The position numbers were made by a program, and so were the translations under genes. Below, one piece after another: positions 14,166 to 20,818 of a stretch of DNA of 20,818 nt (position 1 is its first letter; each line of letters opens with the position of its first letter). Origin of the DNA: Pseudomonadota bacterium (GTDB lineage: Bacteria > Pseudomonadota > Alphaproteobacteria > Rhodospirillales > 2-02-FULL-58-16); contig JADFTO010000012.1 in the NCBI GenBank assembly GCA_022560215.1, positions 1 to 20,818 of the forward strand, given 5' to 3'. The notes beneath the pieces are model-generated. The model ran no database searches and was not told where the DNA came from. It saw only the letters and a list, made by a program, of their open reading frames with translations.

Positions 14166-14792
14166 GTGGTGGAATGGCTGGCCAGCGGCAATCCGGTGGA
14201 CTATCGCGACGCGGTCGCCTTCATGGAACGCCGGGTGGCGGAAATCCGCGCAGGACTCGCGCCCGATGCGGTGTGGCTGCTGGAACACCCGTCCCTCTAC
14301 ACGGCCGGCACCAGCGCCGGGGACGGCGAGCTGCTGGACCCCGGCCGCTTCCCCGTCTTCCGCACCGGCCGCGGGGGCCGCTACACCTACCACGGCCCGG
14401 GACAGCGGGTGGCCTACGTGATGGTCGACCTCAGGCGCCGGGGCAACGACCTGCGCGCCTTCGTCGGCGACCTGGAAGCCTGGCTGATCGCCACCCTGGC
14501 CCGCTTCGGGGTCAGGGGCGAGCGGCGCCAGGGGCGGGTCGGCATCTGGGTCGCGGGCGGGGGACCTGAGAAGAAGATCGCCGCCATCGGCGTCCGGGTC
14601 CGCCACTGGATCACCTACCATGGGGTGTCGCTCAACGTGGACCCTGATCTGGAGCATTTCTCGGGCATCGTGCCCTGCGGCATATCGGGCTACGGGGTGA
14701 CGTCGCTGAAGGACCAGGGCGTGGGCGCTTCCATGGACGACGTGGACCAGGCCCTGAAGGAGGCCTTCGAGCCCATCTTCGGAGCTGGGTGA
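14166..14792 (+). CDS. lipB: Octanoyl-[acyl-carrier-protein]:protein octanoyltransferase
   Basis: LipB moves octanoate from acyl-carrier protein to lipoyl domains of 2-oxo acid dehydrogenases and the glycine-cleavage H protein, the first step of lipoate synthesis. The protein, about 208 residues, shows the family core: WLLEHPSLYTAGTSA, RGGRYTYHGPGQ (substrate pocket), the catalytic Lys in KKIAAIGVRVRHWITYHG, and the catalytic Cys in IVPCGISGYGVTSL. A much longer frame is open upstream, but it crosses the tRNA and antisense mgtE and is not coding. There is no ATG near the conserved start, so I use GTG 14166, with GTG 14169 as an equally good alternative. A GGGGG seven bases upstream may serve as ribosome-binding site. 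The gene is divergent from tRNA-Leu and ends 12 bp from the convergent clpA. Confidence 0.93.
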   Translation: MVEWLASGNPVDYRDAVAFMERRVAEIRAGLAPDAVWLLEHPSLYTAGTSAGDGELLDPGRFPVFRTGRGGRYTYHGPGQRVAYVMVDLRRRGNDLRAFVGDLEAWLIATLARFGVRGERRQGRVGIWVAGGGPEKKIAAIGVRVRHWITYHGVSLNVDPDLEHFSGIVPCGISGYGVTSLKDQGVGASMDDVDQALKEAFEPIFGAG

Positions 14793-14804
14793 AAGGGGGC
14801 CGGT

Positions 14805-17120
14805 TTACTTGGGATCGACCACCGCCGGCACCTTGCCCCGGCGTCTCTTGACGGGCAACGTGGAGGACGGATCGGGATAGTCGAAGGTCAGCTTGCCGTC
14901 CTTGACCCCGACCACCACGGAGCCGCCCTTGGCGAGCTTGCCGAAGAGCAGTTCCTCGGCCAGGGGCTTCTTCACGTGTTCCTGGATGACGCGGGCCAGG
15001 GGCCGGGCGCCGAAGGTCTTGTGGTAGCCCTTGGTGGCCAGCCACTCGCGGGCGGCCTCGTTGAGCTCGATGGTCACGTCGCGGTCGTCAAGCTGGACCT
15101 CCAGCTCCATGACGAACTTGTCGACGACGCGGCTGACCACCGCCGGCGACAGGTTGGAGAACGCGATGACCGCGTCCAGGCGGTTGCGGAACTCGGGCGA
15201 GAAGGTGCGCTCGATGGCTTCGGTGTCGTCGCCGGTGCGCTCCTCGCGCTCGAAGCCGAGGGCCGGCTTGCTCAGTTCGGTGGAGCCGGCGTTGGTGGTC
15301 ATGATGATGATGATGTTGCGGAAGCTGACGGCCTTGCCGTTATGGTCGGTCAGGGTCCCGTGGTCCATCACCTGCAGGAGGATGCTGAAGAGGTCCGGGT
15401 GCGCCTTCTCGATCTCGTCGAGGAGCAGCACGGCGTGGGGCTGCTGGTCGACGGCGTCGGTGAGCAGGCCCCCCTGCTCGAAACCGACGTAGCCCGGCGG
15501 CGCCCCGATCAGGCGCGAGACGCTGTGGCGCTCCATGTACTCGGACATGTCGAATCTGATCAGGTCCACGCCGAGGGTGCGCGAGAGCTGGCGCGCCACT
15601 TCCGTCTTGCCGACGCCGGTGGGACCCGAGAACAGGTAGCTGCCGATGGGCTTGTCCGGCTCGCGCAGGCCGGCGCGGGACAGCTTGATGGCGGTGGCCA
15701 GGGCGGAGATGGCCTTGTCCTGGCCGAAGACCATGGTCTTGATGTCGCGCTCCAGGTTGCGCAGCACCTCGCGGTCGTCCACCGAGACGCTTTTCTGGGG
15801 GATGCGGGCGATCATGGCGACCACCTTCTCCACGTCCTTGACCGAGACCGTCTTGCGCCGCTTGTTGGCGGGCACCAGCATGCGCGAGGCGCCCACCTCG
15901 TCGATCACGTCGATGGCCTTGTCGGGCAGATTGCGGTCGTTGATGTAGCGCTCCGACAACTCCACGGCGGTGCGCAGGGACTCGGCGGTGTAGCGGACCT
16001 TGTGGTGTTCCTCGTAATAGGGCTTGAGGCCGCGCAGAATCTTGACCGTGTCCTCGACCGAGGGCTCGTAGATGTCGATTTTCTGGAACCTGCGCACCAG
16101 GGCCCGGTCCTTCTCGAAGTAGTTCCGGTATTCCTTGTAGGTGGTGGAGCCCATGCAGCGCAGCTTGCCGTCGGCCAGGGAGGGCTTCAGGATGTTGGAG
16201 GCGTCCATGGAGCCGCCGCTGGTGGCGCCGGCGCCGATCACCGTGTGGATCTCGTCGATGAACAGGATGGCGCCCGGCTCGTCTTCCAGCTCGGAGATGA
16301 CGTTTTTCAGGCGTTCCTCGAAGTCGCCCCGGTAGCGGGTGCCGGCGAGCAGGGTCCCCATGTCGAGGGAGTAGATGGTGGAATCGGCGAGCACGTCGGG
16401 AACCTCGCCCATGAAGATGCGCCGGGCCAGGCCCTCGGCGATGGCGGTCTTGCCGACGCCGGCGTCGCCGACGTAGAGCGGGTTGTTCTTGGTCCGCCGG
16501 CAGAGGATCTGGATGGTGCGATCGATTTCCGCCTGCCGGCCGATCAGGGGGTCGATGCGGCCTTCGGCCGCCTTCTTGTTGAGGTTGACGCAGTAGGCCT
16601 CGACCGCCTCGTTGCCGGACCTCACCACTTCGTCGCCATCGGCGTCGTCGTCGGCGCCCTCTACGGTGCGCTCCCGCGACCTGCCGGGCACCTTGGCGAT
16701 GCCGTGGGAGATGTAGTTGACGGCGTCCAGCCGCGACATGTCATGGACCTGCAGGAAGTAGACGGCGTGGGATTCCCGTTCCGAGAACAGGGCGACCAGG
16801 AGATTGGCCCCGGTCACTTCCTCGCGGCCCGAAGACTGCACATGGATGACGGCGCGCTGGACCACGCGCTGAAAGCCCGCCGTGGCCTTGGGCTCGGACG
16901 TTTGCGCCCCGTCCAGGGGGACGAGCTCGGATTCGATGAATTCGGACAGGTTCCGGCGCAGCTCGTCCAGGTCGACGCCGCAGGCGCGGAGCACGGCCAC
17001 CGCGTCCTGGTCATCGGTGAGGGCCAGCAACAGGTGCTCGAGGGTGGCGTACTCGTGCCGGCGCTCGGTGGCCAGGGCCAGGGCCCGGTGCAGGGTCTGC
17101 TCGAGATTGCGCGACAACAT
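14805..17120 (-). CDS. clpA: ATP-dependent Clp protease ATP-binding subunit ClpA
   Basis: ClpA is the hexameric AAA+ unfoldase that feeds substrates to ClpP and receives N-degron substrates from ClpS. The 771-residue protein has the double Clp N-terminal repeat (residues 1-145), a first AAA+ module with Walker A GDAGVGKT (218-225) and Walker B ILFIDEIHT, and a second module with GPTGVGKT and VLLLDEIEKAHPD. The C-terminal D2-small domain is near the end. The ClpP-docking loop reads ALGFERE, an LGF version of the IGL/IGF tripeptide typical of alphaproteobacteria. ATG 17120 is chosen because GGAGG lies seven bases upstream and the product begins MLSRNLEQTLHRAL as in homologues; the 12-residue upstream extension is not conserved. 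It starts two bases after the clpS stop, indicating translational coupling. It converges with lipB. Confidence 0.97.
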   Translation of the reverse strand: MLSRNLEQTLHRALALATERRHEYATLEHLLLALTDDQDAVAVLRACGVDLDELRRNLSEFIESELVPLDGAQTSEPKATAGFQRVVQRAVIHVQSSGREEVTGANLLVALFSERESHAVYFLQVHDMSRLDAVNYISHGIAKVPGRSRERTVEGADDDADGDEVVRSGNEAVEAYCVNLNKKAAEGRIDPLIGRQAEIDRTIQILCRRTKNNPLYVGDAGVGKTAIAEGLARRIFMGEVPDVLADSTIYSLDMGTLLAGTRYRGDFEERLKNVISELEDEPGAILFIDEIHTVIGAGATSGGSMDASNILKPSLADGKLRCMGSTTYKEYRNYFEKDRALVRRFQKIDIYEPSVEDTVKILRGLKPYYEEHHKVRYTAESLRTAVELSERYINDRNLPDKAIDVIDEVGASRMLVPANKRRKTVSVKDVEKVVAMIARIPQKSVSVDDREVLRNLERDIKTMVFGQDKAISALATAIKLSRAGLREPDKPIGSYLFSGPTGVGKTEVARQLSRTLGVDLIRFDMSEYMERHSVSRLIGAPPGYVGFEQGGLLTDAVDQQPHAVLLLDEIEKAHPDLFSILLQVMDHGTLTDHNGKAVSFRNIIIIMTTNAGSTELSKPALGFEREERTGDDTEAIERTFSPEFRNRLDAVIAFSNLSPAVVSRVVDKFVMELEVQLDDRDVTIELNEAAREWLATKGYHKTFGARPLARVIQEHVKKPLAEELLFGKLAKGGSVVVGVKDGKLTFDYPDPSSTLPVKRRRGKVPAVVDPK

Positions 17121-17122
17121 GC

Positions 17123-17458
17123 CTAGTCCTCCCCCCTGTCCTTTTCGAGTGTGCATTGTAAGGGATGCTGATTCTTGCGGGCAATGCCGATTACCTGGGC
17201 GACCTTCGATTCGGCGACTTCATAGGTAAAGACTCCGCACACCCCGATCCCGCGCTGATGGACGTGAAGCATGATGCGGGTCGCCTCCTGCAGGTCCATG
17301 CGGAAGACCTGTTCGAGGACCCCGATGACGAATTCCATGGGGGTGTAGTCGTCATTGAGCATCAGCACCTTGTACATGGACGGCTTCTTGGTTTTCGGCC
17401 GTTCCTTGACGTCGATGCCGGGGGTGGTGTGATCGCTTGTCCGCCTGTCGCTTGTCAT
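17123..17458 (-). CDS. clpS: ClpS, N-end-rule adaptor for ClpAP
   Basis: ClpS binds proteins with destabilising N-terminal residues and hands them to ClpA. The 111-residue product has a flexible N-terminal extension (1-25, including the basic RPKTKKPS) and the folded core. The core holds the N-degron pocket signature LNDDYTPMEFVI (33-44), MLHVHQRGIGVCGVFTYEVAESK (63-85) and the ending QHPLQCTLEKD. All expected pocket residues (Asn34, Asp35, Asp36 and the HVH histidine) are visible. It is the first gene of a clpS-clpA operon, with a two-base gap. The ribosome-binding site before ATG 17458 is weak. The promoter must lie in 17459-17640, where the sequence becomes AT-rich, but I cannot choose specific -35/-10 boxes. 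Confidence 0.97.
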   Translation of the reverse strand: MTSDRRTSDHTTPGIDVKERPKTKKPSMYKVLMLNDDYTPMEFVIGVLEQVFRMDLQEATRIMLHVHQRGIGVCGVFTYEVAESKVAQVIGIARKNQHPLQCTLEKDRGED

Positions 17459-17684
17459 CTTTCGTCACTGCCAGGGGTTTGAGTATGCCCCTATGACCCA
17501 ATTGCTACCGAATAAAGTGGCTAAACAGTGACACAACCGCAAAATATAGACAACGATATTCTTGTCGACGGGACGTCCTCGATCCCCATGCCCGGAGGGG
17601 GCGCGGGGCTTGGCCGCCGGCGATATTTTGGCGCAATCGGGCGTCATAATCAACCGTGCCAATGAGCGCCACGCCGAAAGGGAT

Positions 17685-17720
17685 AAAAAAACGCGCCCGG
17701 CGAGCCAGCCGCCGGGCGCG
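17685..17720 (-). terminator. Strong Rho-independent terminator of the phasin gene
   Basis: On the minus strand a perfect 11-bp GC stem (CGCGCCCGGCG with CGCCGGGCGCG, 17692-17702 and 17710-17720) with a 7-base loop is followed by seven T (17685-17691). It lies 21 bp after the phasin stop codon, the textbook arrangement. Confidence 0.92.
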
Positions 17721-17741
17721 CGTTGTTCGTTCGCATACGGG

Positions 17742-18167
17742 TCAGACGGCCACGGACTTGGAGAGCCTGTCCATGGCGGCGTTGACGCGGGCGTTGACCG
17801 GCTTGGCGGCTTCCTCGGCCAGCTTCACCGACATGTCGGAAAGCTTGCGGCTATCGGCCACCAGGACGTCATAGTTCTTGGCTACCAGGCCGGACTGCAC
17901 CTCGGCCAGCTCCTTGACGGACTTGCAGCCGAGAAGCGCCTTGGTGGCGGCGACGTTCTGCTCGACGGAGGCCTGGGCCAGATCGAACCAGACCTTGTTG
18001 AATTCCTGGACGCCCTTGGCCAGGATGGTCGAGGATTCCATTACGGCTTCCACGGTGTCCTTGGCGAAGGCAACCACCTCCTCGTAGCCCTGGAAGGCGT
18101 CGGCGCCGGCCTTGACGGCGGCGTCCGCCTGCTTGGCGGCGGTCGCGGTATTTTTCCTGGTCGTCAT
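17742..18167 (-). CDS. Phasin family protein (polyhydroxyalkanoate granule-associated)
   Basis: Phasins coat polyhydroxyalkanoate granules and control their size. The 141-residue protein is almost wholly amphipathic helix and lacks a signal peptide or tryptophan-rich core. The segment YEEVVAFAKDTVEAVMESSTILAKGVQEFNK is typical of the Phasin_2 family, as is VEQNVAATKALLGCKSVKELAEVQ, followed by DSRKLSDMSVKLAEEAAKPVNARV near the C-terminus. ATG 18167 is chosen because GGAGAGAG lies just upstream; an ATG at 18185 is the alternative. The gene has its own consensus-like promoter and a strong terminator, so it is a single-gene unit expected to be highly expressed. Two near-identical TGCA sites around the promoter suggest a PhaR-type repressor, as is known for phasin genes in Paracoccus and Rhodobacter. 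No PHA synthase gene is in the window. Confidence 0.93.
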   Translation of the reverse strand: MTTRKNTATAAKQADAAVKAGADAFQGYEEVVAFAKDTVEAVMESSTILAKGVQEFNKVWFDLAQASVEQNVAATKALLGCKSVKELAEVQSGLVAKNYDVLVADSRKLSDMSVKLAEEAAKPVNARVNAAMDRLSKSVAV

Positions 18168-18261
18168 TTTACTCTCTCCATTCAAAGCGAAGGCATCGGC
18201 GATAACACCTCGGCGATCATTCGATTGATGTGTCTGTCCTTCAGTTGCCCCGACAGCATGC

Positions 18262-18271
18262 TGCAGTGCAA
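18262..18271. promoter_or_regulatory. TGCA-type operator, copy 1 (downstream of the phasin transcription start)
   Basis: TGCAGTGCAA, nearly palindromic with CTGCA on its left. It lies about 12 bases downstream of the phasin -10 box. The second copy (18323-18332) differs at one base. TGC-rich palindromes are known PhaR targets; binding here is inferred. Confidence 0.5.
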
Positions 18272-18282
18272 CATAGGAATTC

Positions 18283-18311
18283 GATATAGTCCCCTAACAG
18301 GCCCCTGTCAA
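18283..18311 (-). promoter_or_regulatory. Sigma70-type promoter of the phasin gene
   Basis: On the minus strand TTGACA (18306-18311) is a perfect -35 box. After exactly 17 bases it is followed by TATATC (18283-18288) as -10. The start would be near 18276, giving a leader of about 110 bases before ATG 18167. Confidence 0.8.
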
Positions 18312-18322
18312 GGCGACTTTTG

Positions 18323-18332
18323 TGCATTGCAA
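18323..18332. promoter_or_regulatory. TGCA-type operator, copy 2 (upstream of the phasin -35 box)
   Basis: TGCATTGCAA, within TTGTGCATTGCAA. It lies 11 bases upstream of the -35 box and 61 bp from copy 1 in the same orientation, about six helical turns, which would suit looping or joint occupancy around the promoter. Confidence 0.5.
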
Positions 18333-18630
18333 TATCCGAGAGAAATGATTACCAAGTCATTGTTCAAATTAGTGTTTTTTCATGCCGTCGGTTCGGCTTA
18401 GTAAATTTCTTCGCAAGCGCGTCACAAATCCCGGCGGCGTCCGCCACCGGATTGGGGACCGCCGGCGGGCTCCCGGCCTCGGCGTTAACCAATTTTTATC
18501 AACAGATCGGCTAAGAACATATCGAGTGAAGGCTCATGCAAGGGCCGAGTGGCCATAGGACGTGTACAAATTCTTTGAGAAATCAGGCGAATTCTGGCTA
18601 AACTCGCGACCAACAACCAACGGCGGTAAA

Positions 18631-19806
18631 ATGGGGACCGAGAAAGGAACCCGCCCGGGAGCGGGCGGGCGCATGGCGCGAACGGGGCTGGCGGCGTTGC
18701 TGCTGTCGGCGGCTTTCCTGCTTGCCCTCGCCGCCACGCCGGTCCACGCCAAGTACGCGTCTCTGGTCATGGACGCCGAAACCGGGCGCGTGCTCCACGC
18801 GGTCAACGCCGACACCCGCAACTATCCGGCCTCCCTCACCAAGATGATGACGCTCTATCTGGTCTTCGAGGCCTTGGACAAGGGCCGCCTGTCCCTGGAC
18901 CTCGGATTGGATGTGTCCGCCCGCGCCGCCAGGCAGCCGGCGTCGCGGCTGGGGCTCGGCAAGGGGACGACCATATCGGTCGGCGACGCCATCCTGGCCC
19001 TGGTCACCAAGTCGGCCAACGACGTGGCCACGGTGATCGCCGAACACTTCAGCGGCAGCGAGCGCCGGTTCGCCCTGGTCATGACGGCCAAGGCCCGCCG
19101 CCTGGGCATGAGCCGGACCACGTTTCGCAACGCCTCGGGCCTGCCCCACCGGGGGCAGCTGAGCACGGCCAGGGACATGGCGATCCTGGCCCGGCGCCTG
19201 CTCACCGATTTCCCCCAGTATTACCATTACTTCTCCACGGACACCTTTCGCTACGACGGCGTCTCCCACCGCAACCACAACAAGCTGCTGGCCAGTTACG
19301 AAGGCACGGACGGCATCAAGACCGGCTATATACGGGCGTCGGGCTTCAACCTGGTGGCGTCCGCCAAGCGCGGCGGCGGGCGGCTGATCGGCGTCGTCTT
19401 CGGCGGCGACTCGCCCGGGGCCCGGGACCGCCACATGGCCAAGCTCCTGGACAAGGGATTCCGCAAGCTGAACCCGGCGCCCAAACAGGCGAAGCGCCTG
19501 CCCCCGCCCCTACCCGCCGGCGGGAAATCCGGCGACCAATGGGGAATCCAGGTCGGCGCCTACAAGAGCTATTCCCCGGCCTACGCCATCGCCGTCAAGG
19601 CCCGGGCCCAGGCCCCCGCCTACCTGGAGGGCGGCCGCATCCGGGTCGTCCCCTCGCGCAACGGCAAGCGCAGGCCCCTCTACCGGGCGCGCATCCTGGG
19701 CCTGAGCAAGCGCCAGGCGTACCGGGCCTGCCGCGTCCTCGAGAAGCGCAACATGTCGTGCATGGAGCTCAAGCAGCGCATCCAGCTGGCCCAGGCCGGC
19801 GGCTAG
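18631..19806 (+). CDS. D-alanyl-D-alanine carboxypeptidase (PBP5/6 family) with C-terminal SPOR domain
   Basis: The enzyme removes the terminal D-Ala from peptidoglycan stem peptides in the periplasm. From ATG 18631 the product has 391 residues. It has a Sec signal (about 15-40, MARTGLAALLLSAAFLLALA, ending VHA), then the low-molecular-weight penicillin-binding fold with SLTK (nucleophile Ser68, Lys71), SAN (128-130) and KTG (230-232). A proline-rich linker (about 281-300) leads to a SPOR domain (about 303-380, WGIQVGAYKSYSPA...), which binds denuded glycan at the division site and replaces the usual membrane-anchoring helix. The start is uncertain: ATG 18631 and ATG 18673 both retain the signal, and GTG 18562 is unlikely. 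An 8-bp GC hairpin (about 18650-18669) precedes the second ATG. The gene diverges from the phasin gene. Confidence 0.94.
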   Translation: MGTEKGTRPGAGGRMARTGLAALLLSAAFLLALAATPVHAKYASLVMDAETGRVLHAVNADTRNYPASLTKMMTLYLVFEALDKGRLSLDLGLDVSARAARQPASRLGLGKGTTISVGDAILALVTKSANDVATVIAEHFSGSERRFALVMTAKARRLGMSRTTFRNASGLPHRGQLSTARDMAILARRLLTDFPQYYHYFSTDTFRYDGVSHRNHNKLLASYEGTDGIKTGYIRASGFNLVASAKRGGGRLIGVVFGGDSPGARDRHMAKLLDKGFRKLNPAPKQAKRLPPPLPAGGKSGDQWGIQVGAYKSYSPAYAIAVKARAQAPAYLEGGRIRVVPSRNGKRRPLYRARILGLSKRQAYRACRVLEKRNMSCMELKQRIQLAQAGG

Positions 19807-19929
19807 ACCTCTCGATCCCCACACCTACGTGATCTTCTGAAACCGTCGAGGCGGCGAAGCCGCGCGGCCGTCCGCGGTTAACATTCCAGGCGGGTTTTGG
19901 TGTATCCTGGCCGCCTTGGGAAGGACGCC

Positions 19930-20619
19930 ATGAATTCCGAAAGCGACGTCCTGATCGTCATCGACGTGCAGAACGATTTCTGCGCCGGCGGGGCGCTGGC
20001 CGTGCCCGGCGGCGAGGCCGTCGTCGAGCTGGCCAACCGTCTCGGCCGGCGTTTCGCCAACGTGGTATTGACCCAGGATTGGCACCCGGCGGGGCACCTG
20101 TCCTTCGCCTCGTCGCACGAGGGCAAGGCCCCCTTCGAGACCACGGACATGCCCTACGGGCCCCAGGTGCTGTGGCCCGACCACTGCGTCCAGGGCTCGG
20201 CAGGCGCTGCCTTTCACCGAAACCTGGACATTCCCCACGCGGCCCTGGTCGTGCGCAAGGGGTTCCGCCTCGAGATAGATTCCTATTCCGCCTTCTTCGA
20301 GAACGACCACGCGACGGCGACCGGCCTCGGCGGCTATTTGCGCGAGCGCGGCCTGAGCCGGGTATACCTCAGCGGCCTGGCCACCGATTTCTGCGTCCAG
20401 TTTTCGGCCCTGGACGCCCGCGAACAAGGCTTCGAGACCACCGTCATCGAGGACGCCTGCCGCGCCGGCGACAACGAGGAGATCGACGACAGGTATCTCA
20501 AGAAACTCCGGGGCGAGGTCTACCGGGTCGAAACCGATGATGGAACCAAGGCGAGGATGCTGAACCTCGACGGCATGAGGGAAAGGCTCTACCGGTTCCT
20601 GGCCGAGAAGTTCGTCTAG
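19930..20619 (+). CDS. pncA: Nicotinamidase / isochorismatase-fold hydrolase
   Basis: PncA deaminates nicotinamide to nicotinate for NAD salvage. The 229-residue cytoplasmic protein has the catalytic triad Asp12 (IDVQNDF), Lys110 (VRKGFRLEIDSYSAF) and Cys155 (GLATDFCV), and metal ligands in QDWHPAGH (Asp50, His52, His56) and WPDHCVQGS. ATG 19930 has GGAAGGA upstream; an in-frame start at 19897 lacks one. Up to VIEDACRAGD the protein follows E. coli PncA well. After that it diverges into a segment about 17 residues longer than E. coli PncA, ending MRERLYRFLAEKFV, and lacks the usual GID/GVN continuation. It may be a subfamily with altered substrate or oligomer contacts. The gene ends in a hairpin-rich intergenic region. 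Confidence 0.92.
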   Translation: MNSESDVLIVIDVQNDFCAGGALAVPGGEAVVELANRLGRRFANVVLTQDWHPAGHLSFASSHEGKAPFETTDMPYGPQVLWPDHCVQGSAGAAFHRNLDIPHAALVVRKGFRLEIDSYSAFFENDHATATGLGGYLRERGLSRVYLSGLATDFCVQFSALDAREQGFETTVIEDACRAGDNEEIDDRYLKKLRGEVYRVETDDGTKARMLNLDGMRERLYRFLAEKFV

Positions 20620-20818
20620 AGCGGTTCAGGATTGATAGGAATCAATTTGATGGGAGCAGATCGGTTCATCCGGGCAGGCGCGGCGCGCCCAGCGATGCCG
20701 CAGCATCGGGCAAGCGTTGCAACGCACCCGGGGGACCGATCTGCCCCACCGGAGGCCGCCTTCTTTTGCCCCGTGGCGTCGTTACGCCCCTCATCCGATG
20801 CGCAAGCATCGCCTTTCG
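20620..20818. repeat. Palindrome-rich intergenic tail
   Basis: No gene is supported in the last 199 bp. ATTGAT-agga-ATCAAT (20631-20646) may end pncA transcription. A larger inverted repeat, GCAGATCGGT (20656-20665) with ACCGATCTGC (20735-20744), encloses CGATGC-cgca-GCATCG (about 20692-20707) and the palindrome GCGTTGCAACGC. A second GATGC hairpin with loop GCAA lies at about 20798-20814. The inner part matches a repeat at 12449-12484 in reverse orientation. Confidence 0.6.

Noticed and set aside
14976..17126. A 716-residue plus-strand frame opposite clpA
   Set aside because: Exact antisense of clpA in a GC-rich genome, low-complexity composition, no motif; clpA is certain.
17465..17662. 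65-residue minus-strand frame upstream of clpS
   Set aside because: No family similarity, no ribosome-binding site, and it occupies the probable clpS promoter region.
1..20818. CRISPR array, prophage or defence island
   Set aside because: No regularly spaced repeats, no cas, integrase, phage structural or toxin-antitoxin genes were recognised in any frame.

Overview
The window comes from a GC-rich proteobacterial chromosome, most likely an alphaproteobacterium close to the Rhodospirillales. Evidence for this is a single-enzyme (C4-type) 5-aminolevulinate synthase, a clpS-clpA pair whose ClpA carries an LGF-type ClpP loop, a DUF1489 protein, a phasin (so polyhydroxyalkanoate granules), and a small HPt protein with a stand-alone receiver protein of a type common in that class. 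This placement is inferred from gene content only; no rRNA gene is present.

Layout. Positions 1-1680 hold the end of one zinc-type dehydrogenase and a complete second one in tandem, followed by a small membrane-anchored coiled-coil protein (1769-2068). Positions 2100-2550 are non-coding. This stretch has two perfect DnaA-box sequences, one inside a stem-loop, and then a frameshifted, internally deleted remnant of an IS1380-like transposase. Next is a visibly AT-richer pair: a copper nitrite reductase (nirK, 2584-3729) and a two-heme cytochrome c (3808-4527). The pair looks imported and could form a nitrite-to-NO module.

Positions 4777-8043 return to GC-rich host-like genes: a class III aminotransferase, hemA, and a PadR-like regulator 33 bp behind hemA. 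A 386-bp intergenic region packed with perfect hairpins precedes a leucine/valine/phenylalanine-type amino-acid dehydrogenase (8430-9464). On the minus strand, 9521-11123 carries a receiver protein, a DUF1489 protein and an HPt protein. Positions 11124-12548 are gene-poor. They hold a decayed cytochrome c fragment and a small gene pair joined at an A7 run, which could be one frameshifted gene.

Positions 12549-14080 (minus) carry mgtE and, upstream of it, tRNA-Leu(GAG). lipB lies on the plus strand and converges on the clpS-clpA operon (minus). A phasin gene (minus) has a strong sigma70-type promoter flanked by two near-identical TGCA-rich sites, plus a strong terminator. The window closes with a D-alanyl-D-alanine carboxypeptidase carrying a SPOR domain, a nicotinamidase with an unusual C-terminus, and a palindrome-rich tail related to a repeat near 12450.

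Most genes are housekeeping functions: heme synthesis, lipoylation, N-end-rule proteolysis, Mg2+ transport, cell wall and NAD salvage. The accessory material is the nirK-cytochrome segment with its IS scar, the palindromic intergenic elements, and the decayed region 11.1-12.5 kb.
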